A stretch of 5,779 nt of DNA, from assembly GCA_030688105.1 (NCBI GenBank), contig JAUYIV010000354.1, positions 1 to 5,779 on the forward strand. The letters are read 5' to 3'. The position numbers and the translations under genes were made by a program. The notes beneath the pieces are model-generated. The model was not told the DNA's origin and made no database searches. It worked only from the letters and a program-made list of their open reading frames with translations. Numbering within the stretch: position 1 is the first letter of the stretch; each line of letters opens with the position of its first letter. This document shows positions 1-5,779 of this stretch, piece by piece. The stretch comes from Actinomycetota bacterium (GTDB lineage Bacteria; Actinomycetota; Acidimicrobiia; Spongiisociales; UBA11373).

Positions 1-1115
1 CCGGACCCGAGGAGCTCCGCGATCACCGCCGGCGACCCGAAGCGGCCATCGCCGTTCTGCACCTGGATGGCGGCCTCCATCCCGGGGTCCGGGCTCATCC
101 GCTGCCCGCCGAGGAACGCCGCCACTGCGGCGCCGGCCTCGGGCTCGATGGGGACGACATAGGAGGTGCCGTTCTCACTGCTGATCCTCACCGGCAGCGT
201 CATGGCGTCGAGATCTCCGGGTCCGACACTGCGCATCTGCCAGGCGAGCTCGAGGATCTCGTCCTCGTCGAAACCCTCGTCGGTGACGACGAACCGGCCC
301 AGGGCGTCGAGAAGCTGATTGAACCCCTCGATCGACGACGGCCGATCGATCTGAGTGAGGATCGCCATTAGGACGTCCTGCTGCCTCCCGGTCCGCCCGA
401 TGTCGGTTCCGGCGACCGTGACCCAGGAACCGTTGCGCAACTCCTGGTAGTGCCGGCTGCGGGCAAACGCGAGGGCGTTATTGCCGTCCAGCACCTGGCG
501 GCCGGCGCCCACCTCGAACCCCGAGCGGATGTCCCGGGCGGGGAACGGGAATGTCATCTCGATCCCGCCGATGGCATCGACGATGCCGGCGAATCCCGAG
601 AATTCGACCTGGAGGTAGTGGTGGATCGGTGCGCCGGTGAAGTTCTTCACCGCCGCGACGATGCCCGCGGGTCCGTTCGAGAACGTGGCGTTGATCTTCG
701 TGGTCGAGCCGTTGTGGACGATCTTGAGATCGCGCGGGAGCGAGAGCATCTGGATCGTGTCGCTCCTCGGATCGACTTTGACGAGGATGATCACGTCGGC
801 CCGCTGCCCGCCGAAGTCCCCGAAGTGGGTGAGATCGTCGAGGTTCGCTCGGCTGTCGGAGCCGATGAGGAGGAACACCCTGGGCTCCCCGATGTCGACC
901 GGCCGGTCGACGAGCGTCAGGTCGGACGCCGGGATGGTCGATACCGCACCCGACACTTTGCGGGCGGCGAGCCAGATCGCACCCAGAGCGCCGAACACCA
1001 CGAGGTTGGCCACGATCAGGAACGTGACGATCGCCTTCTTCACCCAGGTCCGGGGAGGGGGGGAAGCGGGGGCGCGTGAGGGCTTGGGGAGAGGCGGTGG
1101 AGTCGGCTGAGTCAT
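1..1115 (-). CDS. LytR-CpsA-Psr (LCP) family cell-wall glycopolymer ligase, C-terminus off the left edge
   Basis: Partial gene of 371 complete codons. LCP proteins transfer lipid-linked glycopolymers (teichoic acid, arabinogalactan or capsule type) onto peptidoglycan outside the membrane. The sequence shows a Pro-rich cytoplasmic N-terminus (residues 1-22), positive residues (KK, 26-27), one membrane segment (about 28-51), then the LCP domain. LCP landmarks are LLIGSDSR (82-89), GQRADVIILVKVDP (103-116), LSLPRDL (124-130), KINATFSNGP (140-149), FAGIVDAIGG (175-184), ALAFARSRH (214-222) and DIGRTGRQQDVLMAIL (238-253), which supply the conserved Asp and Arg residues of the active site. From about residue 349, IQVQNGDG followed by PAVIAELLG looks like the start of a LytR_C domain, cut by the window edge. 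The ATG at 1113-1115 puts the membrane segment in place. A weak AAAGG lies 11 bases upstream (1127-1131). The 64-base gap after the repair gene allows read-through or its own promoter. The polymer transferred cannot be told. Confidence 0.93.
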   Translation of the reverse strand, partial: MTQPTPPPLPKPSRAPASPPPRTWVKKAIVTFLIVANLVVFGALGAIWLAARKVSGAVSTIPASDLTLVDRPVDIGEPRVFLLIGSDSRANLDDLTHFGDFGGQRADVIILVKVDPRSDTIQMLSLPRDLKIVHNGSTTKINATFSNGPAGIVAAVKNFTGAPIHHYLQVEFSGFAGIVDAIGGIEMTFPFPARDIRSGFEVGAGRQVLDGNNALAFARSRHYQELRNGSWVTVAGTDIGRTGRQQDVLMAILTQIDRPSSIEGFNQLLDALGRFVVTDEGFDEDEILELAWQMRSVGPGDLDAMTLPVRISSENGTSYVVPIEPEAGAAVAAFLGGQRMSPDPGMEAAIQVQNGDGRFGSPAVIAELLGS

Positions 1116-1179
1116 CTGAAGTGCGGCCTTTCTAGCACTGCCGCAGCCTTAGAGGATCGCACCACGATTCGAGCCGAGC
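1116..1179 (-). promoter_or_regulatory. Short gap before the LCP gene, possible near-leaderless promoter
   Basis: This 64-base gap is the only break in the leftward gene group. On the minus strand TGCTAGAAA (complement of 1129-1137) resembles an extended -10 (TGn plus TAGAAA, 4 of 6 matches), which would start transcription a few bases before the ATG at 1115. I see no -35 match. Stems such as AGTGC/GCACT (1120-1124 with 1135-1139) are too short, and lack a U-run, to be called a terminator. The gene could equally be read from the birA promoter. Confidence 0.25.
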
Positions 1180-1914
1180 TCAAGCGGCAGGTCGTCGGTC
1201 ACGGTACGCCCCCATCAATCGCCGTGCTTCGGAATCGGAGAGGGGCTTGACCGCCTCCCGCATGGTGACGCCCGAGGCGCGGTCCGTGCGAGAGGCGAGC
1301 CACGCGACCACGGCATCGGGGCGGCGTTTCCCCAGCTCCCGGAGGCACCACCCGATCGCCTTGCGGATGAAGAACTCCGTTTCGTCCAGCATGTCGTCGG
1401 CGAGACGGAGGAAGCGTCCGATTTCGCCGGCGCCGGATCGCAACCCGGCCAGATGGGCCAGCAGGGCCGACCTCCTGATCCAGAAATCGGGGTCACGAGC
1501 CCAGCGCTCCAGGGTCGGCCCGATGCCGGCCACCGCGTCGATGCCGCCGACCACCGTCGCCGCCAGCCCGTCGACCAGCGCCCATGTGCGCGACTCCCGA
1601 AGGAGCCGCTCGACCAGCGGCACGTCGTCCTCGCCCAAGTCGGGCAGGGCGAGGGTCAGCAGCTCGACCGCCGCCATCCGGCACTCATGGATGCCGGTCG
1701 CCCACAGGGCCTCGACCACCGCCACCACGTCGTCGTGATCGAGCGGGCCCGAATCCCGCCAGACCGCGAGGACCGCCTTCCGCATTGCCGGCACCGAGAC
1801 GCCGTAGAACTCGAGATCGCTCTTGAGGTACGCCTTCTCGCCGGCGGCTCGTTCCCGAGTGCCCGCCGCCCGCAGCAGGTGATCGATTTCGCCGGCCACC
1901 CTTGCCGGGTTCAC
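1180..1914 (-). CDS. AlkD-like DNA alkylation repair protein (HEAT-repeat DNA glycosylase)
   Basis: The protein has 244 residues, close to the usual AlkD length. AlkD enzymes remove N3- and N7-alkylated, positively charged purines without base flipping, using a curved stack of HEAT-like helices. Family motifs are visible in order: YLKSDLEFYGVSVPAMR (29-45), SRTWALVDGLAATVVG (109-124), DPDFWIRRSALLAHLAG (141-157) and FFIRKAIGWCLREL (181-194). Residues matching the Bacillus cereus AlkD active site appear intact: Trp111 and Asp115 (W109 and D113), the Arg147/Arg148 pair (R148) and Trp189 (W187), so an active glycosylase is likely. I chose the GTG at 1912-1914 because it begins the family-like sequence and overlaps the upstream stop by four bases (GTGA, 1911-1914). 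The open frame continues to 2049, but that extension is antisense-like Arg/Gly-rich sequence in another frame of the upstream gene. No clear Shine-Dalgarno is seen, so translation probably depends on coupling. The gene name is left blank because actinobacterial members are often distant from AlkD proper. Confidence 0.92.
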   Translation of the reverse strand: MNPARVAGEIDHLLRAAGTRERAAGEKAYLKSDLEFYGVSVPAMRKAVLAVWRDSGPLDHDDVVAVVEALWATGIHECRMAAVELLTLALPDLGEDDVPLVERLLRESRTWALVDGLAATVVGGIDAVAGIGPTLERWARDPDFWIRRSALLAHLAGLRSGAGEIGRFLRLADDMLDETEFFIRKAIGWCLRELGKRRPDAVVAWLASRTDRASGVTMREAVKPLSDSEARRLMGAYRDRRPAA

Positions 1915-2630
1915 ACCGCGACGACCGTTGCGAGATGCCCGTCGAGGAACTCGATCACCCGCCGATAGGCATCCTCGGCTGAGGCCTCCTGGTAGTCGGC
2001 CGAGCCCTCGTCGTGGAACCCGGAAGCGACGTCTCCGTACCTGATCCATTGGCCCCGGCCCAGCGAGTCGTGCAGGTCTCGGACGGTTTCGGCGTCATCG
2101 GCCGAGATGAGCACGAGGAGCGGACCGCCGCCCGCCGCCAAGGTCTCGACGTCGACGGCCTCGGCACCCCCGATCAGGATGTTGGCGGCGCCATGGGAGG
2201 CGGCGAGGCGGGCGGCTTGAGGCCCACCCGCACCGAGGCCCAGCACGGCCAGGCGGTCCGCCGCCCACTCGGTCCAGTACTCGCCGAGGGCCTCGACCGC
2301 ATCCTCTAGATCGGCCCGGGCGCGGGCCGTTGGCATGGCATCGGGATCGGGAGCGGCGCCCCGGTACAGGTCGGGAGCGACCGCGACGTAGCCGAACCGG
2401 GCCAGGCGCCGGCATGCCGCCTTGACGCTCGAAGTGAGCCCGGGGGCGCCGTGGGCGAGGACCACCGCCGGATACCGGCCCTCCAGATCGGGGCGGGACA
2501 GATAGACTGACCGATAGGGAGGCATGGGGAGCGCGTACGTTCCGTAGAGGATCGACACCCGGCCTTCGCCCTCCAGTACGGTCAACGGTGCTCCCGCGTG
2601 CTGAGGCTGGCAGCGTACCCGGCTCGTCAC
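1911..2630 (-). CDS. Dienelactone hydrolase-like alpha/beta hydrolase, probably lacking its nucleophile
   Basis: The protein has 239 residues, the normal length for the dienelactone hydrolase (DLH) family of small cytoplasmic alpha/beta hydrolases. Recognisable parts are RYPAVVLAHGAPGL (52-65), LARFGYVAVAPDLYRG (76-91), the elbow region LAVLGLGAGGPQAARLAA (127-144), LLVLISADD (171-179) and a C-terminal GFHDEG (204-209) followed by DAYRRVIEFL (220-229). The last two match the family's acid and His regions (Asp178 or Asp179, His206). The elbow is unusual. The family motif is GxCxGG (or GxSxGG), but here it reads GLGAGG (131-136), with Gly133 at the nucleophile position. The protein may therefore be a non-catalytic fold member or use different chemistry, and no substrate can be assigned. 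The GTG start at 2628-2630 overlaps the birA stop (GTGA), and an in-frame TGA at 2634-2636 excludes any longer form. The gene sits between birA and the repair gene with 4-base overlaps on both sides, so it is co-transcribed with both. Hydrolase fold is fairly certain; function is unknown. Confidence 0.88.
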   Translation of the reverse strand: MTSRVRCQPQHAGAPLTVLEGEGRVSILYGTYALPMPPYRSVYLSRPDLEGRYPAVVLAHGAPGLTSSVKAACRRLARFGYVAVAPDLYRGAAPDPDAMPTARARADLEDAVEALGEYWTEWAADRLAVLGLGAGGPQAARLAASHGAANILIGGAEAVDVETLAAGGGPLLVLISADDAETVRDLHDSLGRGQWIRYGDVASGFHDEGSADYQEASAEDAYRRVIEFLDGHLATVVAV

Positions 2631-3325
2631 CCGTCACCCGTCGCGTCATCGGGGGGAGCGGCGCGGACCAGCCGAACCTCCTCCGAATCCAGCGCCTCCA
2701 ACTCTCCCCCGACGTCGACGATGAGCCGTCCGAAGGCATCGACCCCGGTGGCGATCCCCGAACCGCCAGGGTCCCAAGTGATCTCGCGGCCGATCACGGT
2801 GCAGCACGACTCGTACTCCTCCCGCCCCCAATCGTCGGGCCCGGCCTCGAGACGATCGAGCAGTCGGGCCACCCACGACTCGGCCAGTTCCCACCCGGCT
2901 CCCGGCCCGGGATCCTCGTCCCACAGCGCTCCGGCACCCTCGATCGGGCTCGGCCACCACAGATTCACGCCCATCCCGACCACGACCACCGTGCCGTCGG
3001 ACTCCGACAGGATCCCGGCGATCTTGGCAGAGCCGCGAACGACGTCGTTGGGCCACTTCAGCCCGACATCCCCGAGCACGTCGACTGCCGCCAGGCCGGC
3101 GACGAGCGGGATCCGGGGCCACGCCGAGGGAACCCATCTCGGACCAAAAGCCACGGAGGCCGCCAATGCCCGGTCGGCATCGACCCATTTCGCTCCGGAG
3201 CGGCCCCTCCCCGCCGCCTGGGCGCCGGCGGTGACGAGCACCGGAACCCCGGCAAAGCGGCGCCGTGCCTCGTCCTGGGTGGACGAGGTCGTGGGAAGGT
3301 GCAGGGCGGTGACGGATGTAGCCAT
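2627..3325 (-). CDS. birA: Biotin--[acetyl-CoA-carboxylase] ligase, monofunctional (no DNA-binding domain)
   Basis: The protein has 232 residues. It makes biotinyl-5'-AMP from biotin and ATP, then biotinylates a lysine on the biotin carrier domain of carboxylases. Motifs in order are TTSSTQDEA (12-20), the biotinyl-AMP loop AGRGRSGAKW (38-47), LKWPNDVV (89-96), KIAGILSE (101-108, with Lys101 at the position of E. coli Lys183), VVVGMGVNL (114-122) and a C-terminal SH3-like part, TGVDAFGRLIVDVGG (193-207). The loop differs slightly from GRGRRGRxW, with Ser43 and Ala45 at two usually basic positions. There is no N-terminal winged helix: the catalytic domain begins at residue 1, so this is a group I ligase that should not act as the biotin repressor. 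The ATG at 3323-3325 gives the family's usual short N-terminus, and no convincing Shine-Dalgarno precedes it. It is the first gene of the leftward operon and is divergent from the carboxylase genes whose product needs biotinylation. Confidence 0.95.
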   Translation of the reverse strand: MATSVTALHLPTTSSTQDEARRRFAGVPVLVTAGAQAAGRGRSGAKWVDADRALAASVAFGPRWVPSAWPRIPLVAGLAAVDVLGDVGLKWPNDVVRGSAKIAGILSESDGTVVVVGMGVNLWWPSPIEGAGALWDEDPGPGAGWELAESWVARLLDRLEAGPDDWGREEYESCCTVIGREITWDPGGSGIATGVDAFGRLIVDVGGELEALDSEEVRLVRAAPPDDATGDG

Positions 3326-3374
3326 GGTGGGAGGGCGCGAGTCGAACCCTTCAGATGACCATACTCAACATGGA
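3326..3374. promoter_or_regulatory. Divergent birA / acyl-CoA carboxylase intergenic promoter region
   Basis: Only 49 bases separate the birA start codon (minus strand) from the chosen carboxylase start codon (plus strand), so both promoters must lie here or extend into coding sequence. One candidate rightward -10 is CATACT (3360-3365), which would start transcription at about 3371-3373, making the mRNA leaderless or nearly so; leaderless mRNAs are common in actinobacteria. On the opposite strand TATGGT (complement of 3358-3363) could be a leftward -10 for birA, sharing the same bases. I see no good -35 for either and no Shine-Dalgarno for either gene. Overlapping opposed -10 elements would couple the two promoters. 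The -10 calls rest on 4 of 6 matches and are weak; that some promoter lies here is a firm inference from the gene layout. Confidence 0.45.
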
Positions 3375-3378
3375 ATGA
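3355..3378 (+). other. Possible seven-codon leader ORF overlapping the carboxylase start
   Basis: An ATG at 3355-3357 opens a reading frame MTILNME that ends in TGA at 3376-3378. The stop shares ATGA (3375-3378) with the ATG of the carboxylase beta subunit gene. The frame is closed upstream by TAG at 3319-3321, with no other start between. This is the geometry of translational coupling, which could explain why the carboxylase gene lacks a Shine-Dalgarno. However, the mini-ORF has no clear ribosome site either, and if transcription starts near 3371 it would not be in the mRNA at all. Such a short ORF can easily occur by chance. Confidence 0.2.
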
Positions 3379-4925
3379 GCACCGAAGAGCAGATCGAGCG
3401 ACTTCGACGGCTCCGCGAGGAGCACGCCCACGCCGGGAGCAAGCGCGCCGTCGACAAGCAGCACGAAGCCGGGAAGATGACCGCCCGCGAGCGGATCGAC
3501 GCGCTCCTCGACAAGGGCTCTTTCGTCGAGCTGGACATGTTCGTCCGCCACCGGGCGCGCGGCTTCGGCATCGAAGAGAGGCGCCCACCCGGTGACGCGG
3601 TGATCACCGGATGGGGCACCATCGACGGCCGCACCGTGTTCGTCTTCGCGGAGGACTTCACCGTCTTCGGAGGCTCGCTCGGAGAGGTGGTGAGCGAAAA
3701 GATCTGCAAGGTGCTGGACCTTGCAATGGAGACCGGGGCGCCGGTGATCGGTCTCAAGGACTCCGGGGGGGCCCGCATCCAGGAGGGGGTGCTTGCCCTG
3801 GACGGGTACGGCGAGATCTTCCGCCGCAATGTGATGGCCTCGGGGGTGGTGCCACAGGTGTCCGTGATCATGGGCCCATGCGCCGGCGGCGCCGTCTACT
3901 CGCCTGCGATAACCGACTTCGTGTACCAGGTCGAGGGGACATCGCACCTCTTCATCACCGGCCCCGACGTCATCAAGGCGGTCACAGGAGAAGACGTCAG
4001 CTTCGACATCCTCGGAGGTGCCAGCCCGCACAGCCAGACATCCGGGGTCACTCACTTCGTGAGCAACGACGGCCATCAAGCCCTCGAAGAGGTCCGGTAT
4101 CTGATCTCGTTCCTGCCCCAGAACAACCTCGAGGCGCCGCCTTTCTTCACCCCGACCGACCAGCCGGATCGGATGGAGGAGGGCCTGACCACGATCATCC
4201 CCGACTCCCCCAATCATCCCTACAAAATGGTCGATCTGATCGAGATGGTGGTGGACGACGGGGAGTTCTACGAGGTGCACCAGCACTTCGCGGGCAACAT
4301 CGTCGTCGGACTGGCCCGTCTCGACGGATACACCGTGGGGATCGTCGGCAACAATCCCGCGACTCTGGCCGGCACCCTCGACATCGACGCCTCGGTGAAG
4401 GCGGCCCGGTTCGTCAGGTTCTGCGACGCCTTCAACATCCCGATCGTCTCGTTCGTCGACGTGCCCGGCTTCCTCCCGGGTATCGATCAGGAGCACGGCG
4501 GGATCATCCGGCATGGCGCCAAGCTCCTCTATGCGTATTGCGAGGCGACCGTCCCCCGGGTGACCGTCATAACCCGGAAGGCCTACGGCGGGGCGTACGT
4601 CGTGATGAACTCGCGCAGCGTCGGCGCCGACATCGCCTTTGCGTGGCCCACCGCCGAGATCGCGGTCATGGGCGCCCAGGGGGCGGTCAACGTCATCCAC
4701 CGCCGCGAGATCGCCGAGGCGGAAGACCCCGAGACTCGGCGGACCGAGCTCATCGAGAGCTACGAGGGAGCGTTCTCCAACCCCTATGTGGCCGCGGAAC
4801 GCGGCCTGGTCGACGAGGTCATCGAGCCTCGCGAGACGCGGCCTCGGTTGATCCAGGCCCTCGAGATGCTGCGCAACAAGCGGGTGAACCTCCCGCCCAA
4901 GAAGCACGGAAACATCCCTCTCTAG
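3375..4925 (+). CDS. Acyl-CoA carboxylase carboxyltransferase (beta) subunit, PccB/AccB type
   Basis: The protein has 516 residues, the normal length of actinobacterial acyl-CoA carboxylase beta subunits. It transfers the carboxyl group from carboxybiotin to acetyl- or propionyl-CoA, giving malonyl- or methylmalonyl-CoA for fatty acid synthesis or propionate metabolism. It shows the N-terminal KMTARERIDALLDKGSFVEL signature, EDFTVFGGSLGEV, the acyl-CoA loop DSGGARIQEG (129-138), the first oxyanion motif GPCAGGAVYSPA (167-178), FVDVPGFLPGIDQEHGGIIR, the second oxyanion motif RKAYGGAYVVM (401-411), AWPTAEIAVMGAQGAVN and the C-terminus LPPKKHGNIPL. Both crotonase-fold halves are complete. Val409 stands where propionyl-CoA carboxylases have Asp (S. 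coelicolor PccB Asp422), so the substrate is uncertain and pccB versus accB is left open. The ATG at 3375 matches family N-termini. The in-frame ATG at 3324 would add 17 residues unlike the family, and the open frame back to 2598 is antisense to birA. The alpha subunit gene follows 10 bases downstream. Confidence 0.96.
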   Translation: MSTEEQIERLRRLREEHAHAGSKRAVDKQHEAGKMTARERIDALLDKGSFVELDMFVRHRARGFGIEERRPPGDAVITGWGTIDGRTVFVFAEDFTVFGGSLGEVVSEKICKVLDLAMETGAPVIGLKDSGGARIQEGVLALDGYGEIFRRNVMASGVVPQVSVIMGPCAGGAVYSPAITDFVYQVEGTSHLFITGPDVIKAVTGEDVSFDILGGASPHSQTSGVTHFVSNDGHQALEEVRYLISFLPQNNLEAPPFFTPTDQPDRMEEGLTTIIPDSPNHPYKMVDLIEMVVDDGEFYEVHQHFAGNIVVGLARLDGYTVGIVGNNPATLAGTLDIDASVKAARFVRFCDAFNIPIVSFVDVPGFLPGIDQEHGGIIRHGAKLLYAYCEATVPRVTVITRKAYGGAYVVMNSRSVGADIAFAWPTAEIAVMGAQGAVNVIHRREIAEAEDPETRRTELIESYEGAFSNPYVAAERGLVDEVIEPRETRPRLIQALEMLRNKRVNLPPKKHGNIPL

Positions 4926-4927
4926 GA
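4924..4927 (+). promoter_or_regulatory. Ribosome binding site of the biotin carboxylase gene
   Basis: AGGA overlaps the TAG stop of the beta subunit gene and lies 8 bases before the ATG at 4936. It favours that ATG over the in-frame ATG at 4927-4929, which has AGG directly against it and no usable spacing. Placing the site inside the preceding stop codon suggests coupled translation of the two subunits. Confidence 0.55.
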
Positions 4928-4935
4928 TGCCTGCC

Positions 4936-5779
4936 ATGCGCTCCGTCCTGGTCGCCAACCGTGGAGAGATCGCGGTCAGGGTGATCCGGGGCGTCAAAGA
5001 GATGGGCCTTCGGGCCATCGCGGTCTACTCCGAGATCGACCGCGACGCCCTCCACGTCCAGAACGCCGACGAGGCCTGGAACATCGGGCCCGCCCCCGCC
5101 GCCGAGTCCTACCTCGACATCGACAGCATCTTGCGGGTCGCCTCCGAGTCGAAGGCCGAGGCGATCCACCCCGGCTACGGGTTCCTCGCCGAGAACGCAG
5201 AGTTCGCCCGCCGCGTCATCGGGGCCGGTCTGATCTGGGTCGGCCCGCCGCCAGAGGCGATCGCCGCGATGGGTGACAAGATCTCCTCGCGCGTCGCCGC
5301 GGAGGAGGCCGGGGTGTCGGGGGTGCCGGGGACCCTCGAACCGCTCGCCTCGGTCGAAGAGGTGCGCAAGGTGGCGGAAAAGTTCGGGTACCCCATCGCC
5401 ATCAAGGCGGCTCACGGCGGCGGAGGCAAGGGCCTGCGGGTGGTTCGTGCCGAGGAAGAGCTCGAAGCGGGGTTCGACGCCGCTCGCCGTGAGGCCGACG
5501 CCTATTTCAAGAACCCCGAGGTGTACGTCGAGAAGTACCTCGAGTTCCCTCGCCATGTCGAAGCGCAGATCCTCTTCGACACCCACGGAAACGGCCTCTT
5601 TCTGGGCGAGCGCGACTGCTCTCTCCAGCGCCGCCATCAGAAGCTGATCGAGGAGACCCCGTCGCCGGCACTGGGCGAGAAACAGCGCAAGGCGATCGGC
5701 AAGGCCGCGGTGGCGGTCGCCAAGGCGGCGGGCTACGTCAATGCCGGAACGGTCGAGTTCCTGCTCGACCAGAAGGGCG
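4936..5779 (+). CDS. Acyl-CoA carboxylase biotin carboxylase (alpha) subunit, C-terminus off the right edge
   Basis: Partial gene of 281 complete codons. Biotin carboxylase uses ATP and bicarbonate to carboxylate biotin on the carrier domain. The sequence shows the N-terminal domain VLVANRGEIAVRVIRG (4-19) and HPGYGFLAEN (78-87), then the ATP-grasp domain: AMGDKISSR (111-119), the glycine-rich ATP loop KAAHGGGGKGLRVV (157-170), EKYLEFPRHVEAQIL (199-213), GERDCSLQRRHQKLIEETP (224-242) and GTVEFL (271-276). Residues matching E. coli AccC Lys159, His209, Lys238 and Glu276 are present as Lys157, His207, Lys236 and Glu274, so it should be active. The window ends inside the ATP-grasp domain. Actinobacterial alpha subunits usually continue into a biotin carrier domain of about 590-660 residues in total, but that cannot be seen here. 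The ATG at 4936 is preferred because it matches family starts (MRxVLVANRGEIA) and has an AGGA 8 bases upstream. It lies 10 bases after the beta subunit and is surely co-transcribed with it. Confidence 0.95.
   Translation, partial: MRSVLVANRGEIAVRVIRGVKEMGLRAIAVYSEIDRDALHVQNADEAWNIGPAPAAESYLDIDSILRVASESKAEAIHPGYGFLAENAEFARRVIGAGLIWVGPPPEAIAAMGDKISSRVAAEEAGVSGVPGTLEPLASVEEVRKVAEKFGYPIAIKAAHGGGGKGLRVVRAEEELEAGFDAARREADAYFKNPEVYVEKYLEFPRHVEAQILFDTHGNGLFLGERDCSLQRRHQKLIEETPSPALGEKQRKAIGKAAVAVAKAAGYVNAGTVEFLLDQKG

Noticed and set aside
1057..1063. Run of seven G (and another at 3765-3771) as possible phase-variation tracts.
   Set aside because: Both lie in frame within intact genes of high-GC DNA; runs of seven are not unusual here and nothing suggests slippage.
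450..1110. Two overlapping plus-strand open frames (209 and 157 codons) opposite the LCP gene.
   Set aside because: Both are shadows; the minus strand carries continuous LCP domain sequence throughout.
1915..2049. N-terminal extension of the AlkD-like frame.
   Set aside because: It is Arg/Gly-rich sequence from another frame of the hydrolase-like gene; the family match begins just after the GTG at 1914.
3323..3360. Minus strand resembles the 3' end of a tRNA (GGGTTCGACTC, then CCTCCCACCA).
   Set aside because: The would-be T stem (AAGGG with CGCGC) does not pair, and no matching 5' acceptor strand (GGGAGGG type), D arm or anticodon arm is found in the 75 bases upstream. At most a remnant; more likely chance.
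2598..3374. Long upstream extension of the carboxylase reading frame (259 extra codons).
   Set aside because: It is antisense to birA, Ser/Pro/Thr-rich and unlike any carboxylase N-terminus; the family-like sequence starts exactly at the ATG at 3375.
3351..5018. 555-codon open frame on the minus strand opposite the carboxylase genes.
   Set aside because: Asp/Val/Gly/His/Leu-rich composition typical of the antisense frame of a high-GC gene; no recognisable motifs, and the plus strand has full-length carboxylase homology.
4819..5637. 272-codon minus-strand open frame opposite the biotin carboxylase.
   Set aside because: Antisense shadow of a gene with clear catalytic motifs on the plus strand; no family features of its own.

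Overview
The window looks like chromosomal DNA of a high-GC actinobacterium. By eye it is about two-thirds G+C, with a strong G/C preference at third codon positions, GTG starts and very short intergenic gaps. The acyl-CoA carboxylase beta subunit resembles actinobacterial PccB/AccB proteins, including the C-terminal ending PPKKHGNIPL. A deeper-branching class such as Acidimicrobiia would fit, but I cannot settle the taxon from this sequence alone. It reads as an ordinary housekeeping region. I see no mobile element, CRISPR array, rRNA or intact tRNA, and no stretch over 300 bases lacks a gene.

Layout: the left 3.3 kb is transcribed leftwards (minus strand). In transcription order it holds a biotin--protein ligase (birA, 3325 to 2627), a dienelactone-hydrolase-like protein (2630 to 1911), an AlkD-like DNA alkylation repair protein (1914 to 1180) and, after a 64-base gap, a LytR-CpsA-Psr (LCP) cell-wall ligase (1115 leftwards off the window). 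The first three genes are joined by two 4-base GTGA start/stop overlaps and are probably one translationally coupled operon. The right 2.4 kb is transcribed rightwards. It holds the carboxyltransferase (beta) subunit of an acyl-CoA carboxylase (3375 to 4925), followed after 10 bases by the biotin carboxylase (alpha) subunit (from 4936, running off the right edge).

How the genes work together: the divergent pair is functionally matched. BirA attaches biotin to the carrier domain that serves the carboxylase, the alpha subunit carboxylates that biotin using ATP and bicarbonate, and the beta subunit passes the carboxyl group to an acyl-CoA. Only about 50 bases separate the two start codons, so the promoters must be packed together or overlap.

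Points worth a second look: the hydrolase-like protein appears to lack the catalytic Cys/Ser; the carboxylase beta subunit has Val at the position that is Asp in propionyl-CoA carboxylases; and the start of the carboxylase gene is preceded by a seven-codon mini-ORF whose stop overlaps it. I found no clearly new biological system.
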